A stretch of DNA of 64,000 nucleotides from Gari tellinella. Lineage: Eukaryota; Mollusca; Bivalvia; Cardiida; Psammobiidae. The stretch spans positions 37,068,070-37,132,069 of the forward strand of contig OV277867.1 in NCBI GenBank assembly GCA_922989275.2, written 5' to 3'. A model generated the notes under the pieces. That model did no database searches, was not told where the DNA came from, and saw only the letters and a list, made by a program, of their open reading frames with translations. Below are positions 53,376-63,831 of the stretch, piece by piece. The position numbers and the translations under genes are program-made. Numbering within the stretch: position 1 is the first letter of the stretch; each line of letters begins with the position of its first letter.

Positions 53376-56310
53376 TCCAATAACTAATTCGTTTATTTGT
53401 ACCGATAACCAAACCTTTTCCTTTAAAACTTGACACGGGGACATCTGAAATGCTGATCTCCCTTATAAATGGACTCGGCCACCCTTTGACACGTCATACC
53501 TAGTTGTTTGACTATAGTAATGAAATTGGAAATGATAGTTATCCTTACTTATAAAAAGTTTCCATTTATGTATTTGTCTTAACTATATTTTCATGTTATA
53601 TTGCTGTAACAATATACTGAAGATATTGCCTTATTGTTTAACTATTATAAGTTATACATGTATATTACTTCATTGAAACGTATATACTATGCTAACAAAT
53701 ACACTGTAGTGCCTTGATGGTCACATCCAATGCCACTATAAAATCCTCAGTGAAAACTGTTTCGTTTAACTTATATCTTATCACCAAAATTTATTAATTT
53801 TAGCAATCATAATTTATTTGTACTAGTGCTATAGGCTTTATTTCATGGTGCCTGTTGCCTTTTAAATGGATTTGGAGCTTTTTTAATCATATTTAAAGTC
53901 ACAATACATTAAAAACATGTGTCTGTTTAAATGTTTTACCGGTTGATTTGTCTTTACTTTAACTAAGCTACATTAAAATGGTGTATGTGTGTAAGTTATA
54001 AACTTTGAACGTTTGGTTTCATATCTATGGTCACCGTAGTGAAGTGAAAAGATAAGGGTTTTCATTTTAAAGCTTAATTCATCCTTAATAGTACAAGGCT
54101 ACAGTGCACAGTAATATGTATCTTACCTGTAAATGTGTAGCTTCTATATTCCTGTCTAAGACCATAGTGTGGAATTTCCAAAAACATTGTTTTACAAACA
54201 AGAATTGGTGATTTTGGTTTAATATTTTGATAATTTTACCCCCAAAAATAGTTTTTTGAAACATTTATTTATCCTAACAAGGACCATTCTAAAGTAGACA
54301 TGAATATGTGTCTAGTCTGGATATTTGGAGCTTTTATAGTGATATCCATGGTCACAGAAAGGAAATCCCAAAAATTAGCTTTTCAGTTAATATTTCAACC
54401 ATTTTACCCAAAAATCATATTTCGGATTCTTTGATTTTCCTACATTATTTGTCTGTTATTTGGTACATATTGAAACATATCATTACTGATAAATAAATTC
54501 TGTGCATCTTTTCCATTAGTTTGATTTCAATCTCAAATAAATACGAAAGAAGACTCAAAATCTGTCAACAATCCCCAAAATATGAAATTTTGGTTAAATA
54601 ATTTTACGATTTTACCCCCCCCCCCCCAAATTATTTTTTTAAAGTTGTATTTATCTTAACTAGGGCCATTCAACTGTAGACATGAATATTTGTGCAGCCT
54701 GTAGATTTCGAGATTTTATATTGGTATCCTGGATCACAGAAGGGAAATCCCCAAAATTAGTGATTTTAGTTGTTATTTAAACCATTTTACCCAAAATCAT
54801 ATTTTGCATCGTTTAATTTTCCTATACTTTTTGTCTGTTATTTGGGTACATATTTAAGCAAATAATAACATATAAATCAACTCTGTGCACCGTTTCCTTT
54901 ATTTGCTTTTAGATGTCAGGGTCTGTTTGAAATCCTCAAATTTGTGTTTTTTGTTTGATATTTTGACAATTTCACCCTAAAAATCAGCTTTTTGAAACTT
55001 TTATCTATCTTAACAAGTACCAATCCACAGTTTACACGAGTATTTGTATAGCCTGTAGATTTCGAGCTTTTATATGATATCCTCCATCACAGAAGGGAAA
55101 TCCCAAAAATTAGCGATTTCAGTTATTATTTCAACCATTTTACCCAAAAAACATAGTTTGCATTGTTTGATTTTCCTAGACTTTTTGTCTGTTATTTGGT
55201 ACATATTTAAGCAGATAATAACGTATCAATCAACTCTGTGGACCATTTCCTTTACTTGCTATTAGATGTCAGGGTATGTTTGAAATCCTCAAAATTTATG
55301 ATTTTTGTTTAATATTTTGACAATTTCACCCCAAAATCATTTTTTTTAAATTTTTTATTGATCTTAACAAGTACCTTTCCACAGCTGACACGAATATTTG
55401 TCTAGCCTGTAGATTTCGAGATTTTATATCGATATCCTCCATCACAGAAGGGAAATCCCAAAAATTAGCGATTTCAGTTATTATTTCAACCATTTTACCC
55501 CAAAACCATATTTCGCATCGTTTGATTTTCCTAGACTTTTTGTCTGTTATTTGGTACATATTTAGGCAAATAATAACATATAAATCAACTCTGTGCACCA
55601 TTTCCTTTTTTTGCTATGAGATGTCAGGGTCTGTTTGAAATCCTCAAATTTGTGATTTTGGTTTAATATTTTGACAATTTCACCCCAAAAATCAGTTTTT
55701 TGAACATTTTATTTATCTTAACAAATACTATTCCACAGCTGACATTATTGTTTGTCTAGCCTGTAGATTTCAAGCTTGTATATTGATTTCTACGATCGCA
55801 GTTTGGAAATCCCAAAAATTCGTGCTTTCACCTATTATTTTAGCCATTTTACCCCAAAAATCATATTTCGCATCGTTTGATTTTCCTCGACTTTTTTCTG
55901 TCATTCGGTACATATTGGAGCATATGAAAACACAAAAATCAATTCTGTGCATTTTTTTTCCTTTATTTCGATTTTTGACGCTAGATGCCCTCTACTAATA
56001 GCCTTTACACACACAACGAGAGTGATCCGGTGCATAAGATATGCAAAGTATAGTAATGTTCCTTTTATTATATACCTCTATCATATAATAATAATAAAAT
56101 AAAAAACGATAGAAATGTTTCGAGCTATTTTCTATGCCCCTGTAGTGTGTAAAGTAGTTCCGAACTTCCGACTACACAGTAAACGTTCGTTTCCCATTAC
56201 ACAAAGTACATGGGTAATACGGAATGTTCAATCCGTCAAGGTGTATTTGTTCGATAAAACACGGAAATATTTCGGGCAGAACATTGGTAGGTATATAATA
56301 AATGACTAAG

Positions 56311-56473
56311 CCACTTCACTGCCTCAGCCCGAGTACAATTGTCACACGGCGTCTGATCAGGATCTAAACTGTTTGACAATCATTTCAATATTTCTCAAGT
56401 CAAAATATCTAAAAGGAATTTGAGGAATACATGCAGACGACAATTGTTTAAAACTGATGACGTCATTGCAGGA
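56311..56473 (+). mobile_element. Family C MITE, core half lost
   Basis: CACTTCACTGCCTCAGCCCG at the left, half core ACGGCGTCTGATCAGGATCT with AAACTGTTTGACAATC, then AGACGACAATTGTTTAAAAC and TGATGACGTCATTGCAGG. Confidence 0.7.
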
Positions 56474-56585
56474 ATTCCTGAAAAAAAATACTGAGAACGT
56501 AGACAGCAGAATCCTTCAAGGTGACTAATTGTCACAAATCAAAAGTGGCGGGTTTATCACAGAGTGATGACAGAAGGCACGTATA

Positions 56586-56821
56586 CAGTGGAGAATACGT
56601 TATTCTTTCCCGTTTAAACGCAAACGCAAAACACTAAAATATAGAAAATGTCTATTCTTATATATTTCTTACAATTCATTTTAATCTGAGTGGCAAACAG
56701 TTTGGAGACTGATCAGAAGCCGGGATACCCGGCGTCAAATCTGGCTCCAAACTGTTTGTCCTGGAAATGAACGTTTGAGCGTAAACGCGTTTATAGGGAA
56801 AGACTTACTTTTTTTTCACTT
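56586..56821 (+). mobile_element. Family A MITE, diverged
   Basis: CAGTGGAGAATACGTTATTC at the left, the core TTTGGAGACTGATCAGAAGC ... GGGATACCCGG ... GGCTCCAAACTG, and a degraded right end (CTTTTTTTTCACTTTA). Confidence 0.75.
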
Positions 56822-56870
56822 TATCTATAATGAAAGTTTCTGAGTTCTTAATACATGGAAGTCAATGGAT

Positions 56871-57077
56871 AGTGGAGTAAACGCTGTTCGTTCCAAATAT
56901 TTGCGTTTCATGTGTTTTCATTGTAAACAATTCGAAGCGCAATCAGACGCCGTGTGACAGAGCTGTTTTATACTCAGATAAAAATGAGTCCGAATTTCCA
57001 AAATTTTCATTTTCTACTTTTGATTGCTTGCGTTTCGTCTCGTTCAAACTGGGAAAGAATAACGTCATCTCACTTTA
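56871..57077 (-). mobile_element. Family A MITE, very degenerate
   Basis: AGTGGAGTAAACGCTGTTCG, AATCAGACGCCGTGTG, TTTTCTACTTTTGATTGC, GGGAAAGAATAACG and CTCACTTTA keep the family order. Confidence 0.55.
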
Positions 57078-57508
57078 CATTACATATTTTGATTAACGTA
57101 TCGGTAAAGTCTAATGTTTTTTTCTTCAGTAATCTGCTAATATTACCGACCTAACTGTCATGACGTCATCAGATTTAAACAAATTATGATGCTGTTATGT
57201 CTTAAAAGAGGGTTTTAGACTTTAGAAATATTGAAATGAGTGTCATCATTTTGGATACTGATCAGATGCCGCGTGAAGCTGTAGACAGAATATTGTTTAT
57301 CTCGACAAGAAACCTTTGAAAGTTATACTCAATATGAACATCTGCCAATACGGCGTTGAATCTGGAAAACAATGGGTAAGTTTTGAGGTTTCATGTCATA
57401 CAACTTGTTTTGATAATTTCCGGCTGTCATCGTATGTGTCATGTCCAGAAGTTTAGGATCGATTTTGTTTTAGTGCAAAATTGCCAAGTAATATTTGTAT
57501 CGTAATAA
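57078..57508. other. No gene; core fragment
   Basis: A core fragment (TGGATACTGATCAGATGCCG) lies near 57252-57272; otherwise unassigned. Confidence 0.35.
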
Positions 57509-57952
57509 AGTAAAACCTTTCTAAAACCACCACTAAATTAATTTTTTCGGCCGTATAGGAAGATATTCGCTAAACGTTAGATAAAAGAAAAGCAGAAGGC
57601 TCATATCGGAGATTGCTGCTTTGCTTCTGTATTGCTTTAAGCTGACACCTGTCTTAGATATCGTCTTTAACCCTTTAACTCTCAATGACGCCTTAAACCG
57701 CGTTTGAAAACAGTTTGGGACCTGATCAGACGCCGCGTTACGCGGCGTCTGACCAGAACCCAAACTGTTTGACACTCTTAACGATATTTATGAAGTCATA
57801 CAAACTTAAAACTAACTTTCAAACGTGTCTTGCAGACAACAATACTGAAGAAGACTACTATAAAGCGTAGAAGGGGTAAATATATCCGGAATAATTTGAT
57901 TATGTAAGAGTTAAGACCGATCTCCAGTGGTCGTAATAAAGAGGTTATACTG
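57509..57952 (+). mobile_element. Family F MITE with nested family B copy
   Basis: AGTAAAACCTTTCTAAAACC at 57509 and GTCGTAATAAAGAGGTTATA then CTG at 57952 form the ends. The internal hairpin AAAGCAGAAGGCTC...GCTGCTTTGCTT is left of the insertion. A family B copy interrupts it at 57667. Confidence 0.75.
57671..57910 (+). mobile_element. Family B MITE nested in family F
   Basis: CCCTTTAACTCTCAATGACG at the left, core at 57708-57772 (TTTGGGACC ... CGCGTTACGCG ... GAACCCAAACTG), TTAA on both sides (57667-57670, 57911-57914). Confidence 0.85.
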
Positions 57953-58027
57953 TACATATACGTAGTTGTTATAGTTTTCGTTATCCGCATGACCGCACTG
58001 ATCGTTTACCCGTAAATATATATTTAA

Positions 58028-58204
58028 CCCTTTCCACGCTAAATTAATCGTGCCGCCATATTGTGGTCTGCTTTAAAAGTGTCATCTGCAAGATAATTTT
58101 AAAGCTATATATAAGGTAATATGACTGAAAAAAAATGATAATGGTGTCAAATAGTTTTGCGTCTGATCTGCATCCAAACTGTATTCGACTCTGGTGTCGA
58201 ACGG
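58028..58204 (-). mobile_element. Family B MITE, reversed, core half lost
   Basis: TTAACCCTTTCCACGC at 58024, reversed modules GCCGCCATATTGTGGTCTGC and CATCTGCAAGATAATTTTAA, half core TTTTGCGTCTGATCTGCATC, and GTCGAACGGGTTAA at the right. Confidence 0.65.
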
Positions 58205-58242
58205 GTTAAACAATTGTGACAGACCAGATATTAATATTAGTT

Positions 58243-58312
58243 GCAAGCAGTTTGGATCCTGATTGGACGCCACGCTATATTTGTATCTGAGCAGGGTTTA
58301 AAGCGTATGCTC
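58243..58312. repeat. Degenerate hairpin core
   Basis: GCAAGCAGTTTGGATCCTGA, TTGGACGCCACGCTATAT, ATCTGAGCAGGGTTTAAAGC. Confidence 0.5.
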
Positions 58313-58316
58313 TTAA

Positions 58317-58550
58317 CCCTTTCGCTCTCAATGACGCTTGAAAGCGCTTGCAAACAGTTTGAATCCTGTTCAGATGCCGCGTAACGCGGCGTCTGATCAG
58401 GATTCAAACCGTTTGACACTCGTTTTACAATTTCTTCAGTCATAATGCCTTTTTTAACTTTGAAACGACATTACAGACAACAACATTGAAGCAGTCGACA
58501 ATGAAACGGTGAAGGGGTAAAACATAACGAAAATGTTGGCAGTGAAAGGG
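58317..58550 (+). mobile_element. Family B MITE, full length
   Basis: CCCTTTCGCTCTCAATGACG to TTGGCAGTGAAAGGG, TTAA on both sides (58313-58316, 58551-58554). Core at 58352-58415 with arms TTTGAATCC/GGATTCAAACCG and loop CGCGTAACGCG. Confidence 0.9.
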
Positions 58551-58628
58551 TTAAGTTTCGAAAAGCAAGAGAGTAACGTATTTGACCCTAATGACGCACT
58601 GTGTGTCGTTTTGCATTAAGCTGTAACG

Positions 58629-58839
58629 TAGAGAAGATATTGTTATTTCTAGTCTAAACGCAAACGCAACGCAAACGAATTACAATAAATGGAGTAAACT
58701 GCAGTTATATAGCAATCTTGATTGGGTATTGCAGCCTCACCACCAAACAGTTATGAGCCTTACTCCAAACTATTTGCCATGGAAATAATATCTTTAGCGT
58801 TAACGAGTTTATTAGGAAAGAAAAATGGATTATCCACTA
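58629..58839 (+). mobile_element. Family A MITE, degenerate, core lost
   Basis: AAGATATTGTTATTTCTAG, CTAAACGCAAACGCAACGC at the left; ATTAGGAAAGAAAAATGGAT and TATCCACTAT at the right. The hairpin core has collapsed to GTTATGAGCC/ACTCCAAACT. Confidence 0.6.
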
Positions 58840-59037
58840 TAAAAGCTACCCCACATAGCAACAGTATGACTTGACATATATGGGAAATGAACTTGGTCGT
58901 TCAAAGTTGCAAGGCTCAACCAGTTAAACAGTAATTGTGGGTAGTGGGCAGAATCTTGTTTACTCCAATTGAAGACAGTATTAAGCCGTAGTAAATACCA
59001 TAATTTATCAATAACAGTCGGGGTTCCAAAACAGATA

Positions 59038-59385
59038 CAGTGGTACCTCTCTACTACGGCCCTCCCTACAACGACTCCCTCCTTACAACGACCCTTACGG
59101 CTGTTCCCCAAAAAAGACAAAATGTTTAACACTTTTACTGCTGCAATATCGTCTGCTTCAAATTGTCGTCTGCTGTTTTTTCTCAAAATTACATTTTGAT
59201 GGGTTAAATATAATGACAGGTGACAAACAGCTTGAATCCAGATCAGACGCCGCGTTACGCGGCGTCTGATCTGGATTCAAGCTGTTTGCAGATGTAAGCC
59301 AATTTCCCTCTCTGTAACGACTCCCTCTGAACAACGCACACACTCTTTGTCTCCCATTGGGTGTCGTTGTAGAGAGGGAGCGCTG
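59038..59385 (+). mobile_element. Family D MITE, full length
   Basis: CAGTGGTACCTCTCTACTAC to GTTGTAGAGAGGGAGCGCTG, TA on both sides. The core at 59224-59288 is a perfect palindrome: AACAGCTTGAATCCAGATC ... CGCGTTACGCG ... GATCTGGATTCAAGCTGTT. Confidence 0.92.
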
Positions 59386-59449
59386 TAGTCATTTCTACGA
59401 CTTCACCAGTTTCACCCTTTCAGCGCCTAAGGCGTCTACATTCGACTTT

Positions 59450-59478
59450 GCAAACAGTTTTAAACTTGATCAGACGCA
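59450..59478. repeat. Half hairpin core
   Basis: GCAAACAGTTTTAAACTTGA then TCAGACGC; no right arm. Confidence 0.5.
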
Positions 59479-59890
59479 ACCCTCATTTAAATGTTTTCAA
59501 TTCAAAATGTCTAGAATTTGTTTTACCTTATATCTAATATATAGTAGCAGAAGACAGTTTTTAGCAAGAATGCTAAATAAAGCGATCAATGTTTTGGAAA
59601 GAATATGACGTCGTTAATGCGATGGTAGGGTTGATGTGTTTTTAAACAACCTGTTATTGCAATTGTGTCATAACCAGATGGTTAGGGATTGGCTTTGTAA
59701 AGAGAAGTTACTCAACGAGACGCGATTCTAATTAATGAGTTTATGTTAGTTATATTTACAAACCACGTGCAGTCAGATTAGACACTAGGTTATTCACCTA
59801 TGTTCTAGGGAGAATATTTCATTATAGATATACAAGGATGATCTTAGGATACTGAAATAGTTTCCATACAGTAGACTATTTCATGTACAA
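59479..59890. other. No gene seen
   Basis: Unassigned AT-rich. Confidence 0.35.
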
Positions 59891-59891
59891 T

Positions 59892-59959
59892 AGCAAACAG
59901 TGCAGATCCTAATCAGAGGCCGCGTTACGCGGCGTCTGACCAGGTTCTACACCTTTTGC
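59892..59959. repeat. Hairpin core, GTGCAGATCC type
   Basis: GCAAACAGTGCAGATCCTAA, CAGAGGCCGCG, TTACGCGGCGTCTGACCAGG, TTCTACACCTTTTGC. The outer arm differs from TTTGGATCC and is close to that at 36855. Confidence 0.7.
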
Positions 59960-60104
59960 AAATGTCCCCTTTCATAGACAGTAAGCCTATATGGGTGAAT
60001 TCTAACAAATCAGACACATCATTGATACAAATGTACATAGAGAGACACCTCTGACATTGTACCCGTCTGTTTGATTTAATTTGTTATGAGTTTACGTTGC
60101 TTTT

Positions 60105-60325
60105 AACAGTATTTCAGTCATATCGGGACGTTCCGCTAATAACAGATGGAGGAAGACCATAGGCACTGTTTCATATACAAATCGGCAACTGGGCAGAACC
60201 ACCGACATTCCGCAAGCCAGCTGGAAGACTTCCCCACAAGAACAATCCAAATGACCAGACGCAGATTCGAACTCACTGCGGTGATAAGCTTGGTGATATA
60301 AACCACTTGACCTCGGACCCCCGTA
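60105..60325 (-). mobile_element. tRNA-derived SINE-like copy 2
   Basis: Read on the minus strand, the head has an A-box-like GGTCAAGTGGTTTATATCAC and a B box GTGAGTTCGAATCTGCG (60255-60320). The body contains GGTCGGTGGTTCTGCC-like sequence and ends in the GGTCTTCCTCC...ATGACTGAAATACTG block shared with 26150-26300. The conserved body present in both copies and the head in only one fit a SINE. Confidence 0.65.
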
Positions 60326-60339
60326 TCCGTCTGTGCAGT

Positions 60340-60520
60340 AAAGTAGCGAATACGTTATTCTGTTCCTTTTAAACTTATTGAATAAGAAATGGAATACATA
60401 ACAAATTTAGTAAAGACAATTTCCTAAAAGTGCAGACGATTCTGTTCACAGTAAGTAGCAATTAGTTTTGAGCCAGATCAAACACCGACTTGTCGGGCTC
60501 AAAACTTCGAGGTACTCGTT
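60340..60520 (-). mobile_element. Family A MITE, very degenerate
   Basis: AGTAGCGAATACGTTATTCT, then a core remnant at 60462-60507 (TTTTGAGCCAGATCAAACAC, CGACTTGTCGG, GCTCAAAACTTCGAG). Confidence 0.45.
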
Positions 60521-60556
60521 GTCTTGTCTTGATCTAACTACTTTGCATCGAATATA

Positions 60557-60653
60557 CAGTAGAACATCTTTATTACGACCACTAAATAGAAGGCTAATTG
60601 TATGTATAAAAGACAGGTGACAGCTTAAGCAATGTGATAGAGAGGTTCTACTG
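60557..60653 (+). mobile_element. Family F MITE, internally deleted
   Basis: CAGTAGAACATCTTTATTAC to ATAGAGAGGTTCTACTG, TA on both sides, with the central hairpin deleted, leaving 97 bp. Confidence 0.8.
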
Positions 60654-60891
60654 TACACTATTTTGCATAAGCTCGTTTGTTTGGAAAAGTTCCACTGTTT
60701 AGGCCTATTTGTATAATGGATGTCTTCACCTCGGTGTCTGATTAGGGCTACAACATTTTTAAGGTTGTATCTGTATTTCAAAAGCCATCAGATTTATCTG
60801 AATTGTAAAAATCTAGAACAGACAGCATTAGAGACAGATTGTAGGCGACCAAACCAACGATACACTATACTAAAATCAAATATGTATTTAC

Positions 60892-61078
60892 CCCTTCACT
60901 GCCTTACCCCGAGAACAATGGTTATTTACAAACAGCTTTGATCATGGTGGGCGTCCTATCAGGACACAAACTGATCGACACTTTAAACAATACTGCTCTA
61001 GACTATGTACCAAGAAACTAATTTGAGAAATAAAATCAGATAACAATGGTTTAACACAGACGATGTCATGGCAGTGAA
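60892..61078 (+). mobile_element. Family C MITE
   Basis: CCCCTTCACTGCCTTACCCC at the left, a collapsed core (AACAGCTTTGATCATGG, GGGCGTCCTATCAGGACAC), and GATGTCATGGCAGTGAA at the right. Confidence 0.75.
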
Positions 61079-61079
61079 T

Positions 61080-62660
61080 GTATATTTTGTTAAATCAACT
61101 GCAGAAACCTAATGTGCAATATTCCATCTATTTGATGTAGCTTTTTACATAAGCCTCACAGTCCGATAACATACGGAGGCGAGTACGTTATTATGTGTCC
61201 GCTCAAGCGAATCTACACTTAGCCGCAGTACCTATTAAAAAAAATGAAACGTTTCGAACGTGTTAATGATTCTTAAATATCTGTGAATTAAACAGTTTAA
61301 AGCATTGTACAGTAAAAACTAATTTAAGAACAAACTGGCACCAAGCGAAGCTCTAAATTTTCTACACTAACCTATCAATATTATAATAGTTTGAATTGGC
61401 TTTCAATGGGCGTTTGTCTGGTACAATATAACAAAAAGTTTAATACTAGAAATAATTATGGTTTTTTTTTTACTATTTTTCATAAAATAAAAAGTATTGT
61501 TTTAACACACCCATGCAAATAATGTTGTTGATGCAGCGATTTATATATGTCAAATCTGGTGCCTGTTTGGTATTGATTTAGTTTCTTTATGTAAAAGCCT
61601 TCCATAGACATAAATTGCATAATACGAAACAAACTTACCATGTTTAGTTTTTATCTAAAATATATTTTACTGAAACTTATACTTTAAATTTGATAAATTT
61701 GAGACAAAAATCCGAATTATACACACCCTTTTCAAAATGCCGTATAGCAAACAAATGTACACCAACATGATTCTGATTTTTTGTATATTTTCAGTTACCA
61801 TCAACAGCTCTTCCAAACTAAACATGAACGAAAAAAGGTTATTTAATTTGAAAAATTCTGTTAGGGGTTGGATACACCCTTATTACAAAATGCCCGCTAT
61901 TATAACAGTTGTCTTGTAAATGTTGCAGTACTGAATGTCTTCATTTATAGCAAACATGTTATGTATATATGCTATGATATCAATCAGATAGCTGACAATA
62001 ATAACATGTATATACTGGGTATGTTAGTTTTGTGGATCAAGATCAGGTACCTAATAACATGGTGTTTGACACTCAGATACTGTAAACACATAATAACCAC
62101 TGATGCTATATGAGCAGAGTAGATCTGTGTACATATGATTCATATCAATAAAGTTTACTTATTAAAAATTCACAATTGGTTCAGTTTTCTATTAATATAA
62201 AACAGGGAACAGAGCAGAGTTTTTTTTAAGAATATTAAACATGGAACGGGATATTTGTTCAAGAACAAGATTGGAATTTCTTATTTCATGGCCAATCATA
62301 TATAGTAATAATTTATTCATATTTGGTCAAATTTAAAAGAAATTATTTTAGATTTTCTGTGCCTTTTTATCTTTATTTCTAATCAACTGTGTTCTAAATA
62401 TATATTGAATAAAAGTTTCACTATATGCAAACTGTTCACAACGAAATTGCGTGATATGAATAAGATAAAATTTGGACGAGACGACATATTTCCAGGTATC
62501 CTGGATTTCGTTATATAAGTAAGCTTCACTGTAGACGTATGAACTGGCTCAGTCTGTTTTCAATGAACATCAGGTTTATAGCAAAAACTTGAATGAGAAG
62601 TAACAATGTCTCATCTACTTTACACGTACGTGTACTCCATTAACAACATTAGTACATAAA
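61080..62660. other. AT-rich, no gene seen
   Basis: No repeat family or coding region recognised. Short open frames at 61737-61919 and 61868-62113 have AT-driven composition. Confidence 0.35.
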
Positions 62661-62666
62661 GTTATA

Positions 62667-62863
62667 TAGTAAATCCTCTCTATAACGACCATTTAATTGT
62701 GTTAATTATTAGGTGTTTACGACAGGTGACTGTTTAAAGCAAGATGACGGTAACACAGAAAGCACTTACAGGACCTTTCTGATTTACTTTCACATGGCTT
62801 TAAGATGCCACCTGTCTTTTATACATTCAATTAACCTTGGTCGTAATAGAGAGGTATTACTAT
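62667..62863 (+). mobile_element. Family F MITE
   Basis: TAGTAAATCCTCTCTATAAC to GTCGTAATAGAGAGGTATTA then CTA; both ends have the same C to T/G to A change. Internal palindrome GACAGGTGACTGTTTAAAGC ... TTTAAGATGCCACCTGTC is good. Confidence 0.82.
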
Positions 62864-63181
62864 ACTATTGTCGTCATGACATTTATCATAGTTAATTATT
62901 TCCTGCTGCGTGTCCAGACGGCAACAGTATCAAATTTCTACTCGAAATGCATGCACAATTACAAGTCTTCACGCTTACAATGAATATTCAATAATTGTTT
63001 TTCTGTCGTGCAGAGTATCAATATATCTCACTGATATCTCATGGAGTAGAAGCAAGAGACAATAACTCATTCCGTATATTCCGGTTACCTCGATCCACAA
63101 AATGTAAATTGGCGGACATCTTCAATAAGATTTCTCATTATAGCGACAATAGCGTTGTTCACCCTATTTGTTAATTTGTTA
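62864..63181. other. No gene seen
   Basis: Unassigned. Confidence 0.35.
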
Positions 63182-63630
63182 TAGTGGAGAAGACGAAAGT
63201 ATTTCCATATAAACATTTTGTGCTTAAATCCCTATGAAAATCGCAAATGTATTATAGTCCTTATTTCCAATGAAAACAGTTTGGCACAAGATCAGACTCC
63301 GGGTAATCCGGCGTGCGATCAGACTCCAATCTTATTTTCGCTAAGGTTATAATATGTATACAATGAATCTCACTTAAAACAAAGTAGTACGGGCCATCTT
63401 ATTTCTTTTGTTATATCGAAATTTCGTTATAAGGTCCATTCACTTTAAATAGAGATGGGGAATAATTTTTGTTGTGTTGTATCCAATATTTAGTTCTGTC
63501 CGATTTCTTTACAATCTAGCTTCACTGTAAGTCGCTAGAAAAGGTTTAAACAGTATAATGTTCTATATTGTGCATTGCATTTGCGTTTTTGTTGCACTTT
63601 AACGGGGAGGAATATTGTATTTTCCAATGT
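63182..63630 (-). mobile_element. Family A MITE, degenerate, probably interrupted
   Basis: TATAGTGGAGAAGACGAAAG at the left, core GTTTGGCACAAGATCAGACT ... CCGGGTAATCCGG ... ATCAGACTCCAATC at 63276-63332, then distant GCGTTTTTGTTGCACTTTAA and GGGGAGGAATATTG at the right. The length, almost twice normal, suggests an insertion between the core and right end. Confidence 0.5.
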
Positions 63631-63796
63631 CGTAACTACAACCGTAATGAAAATGTCTCTGTTATGTCAAACTGATATTGAAAGAAAGAATTTAACTTTT
63701 ATCATGATGAATTGTCGTCTCCTTTAAATATTCGTCTGCCAAAGAAAAATAAAAAAAATAGTTGTTATGCTTTTATAAAACTGAAGAATGGTTCAA

Positions 63797-63831
63797 GCGG
63801 CGTCTGATCTGGATCCAAACTATTTGCAAAT
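63797..63831. repeat. Half hairpin core
   Basis: AGCGGCGTCTGATCTGGATC then CAAACTATTTGCAAATG. Confidence 0.6.

Larger units (their letters stand above)
50369..56062. mobile_element. Large foldback element with modular arms
   Basis: Ends GGAATATTACTATACTTTGC (50369) and GCAAAGTATAGTAATGTTCC (ends 56062) are inverted, followed inward by CTTATGCACCGGATCACTCT and CGTTGTGTGTGTAAAGGCTA on both sides. Each arm (about 50369-51960 and 54085-56062) is made of diverged tandem modules. On the right arm the landmark TTGGTACATAT falls at 54461, 54842, 55197, 55552 and 55906 (mostly 355-bp steps). On the left arm the mirrored word falls at 50549, 50909, 51414 and 51795. The middle (about 51960-54085) has a small inverted-repeat element and two tRNA-like stretches, but no gene. 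No target duplication was settled. Confidence 0.8.

Noticed and set aside
4078..59290. Regularly recurring palindromes as a possible CRISPR array
   Set aside because: Spacing is irregular, copies are embedded in MITEs with terminal repeats and target duplications, both orientations are used, and the sequence is eukaryotic.
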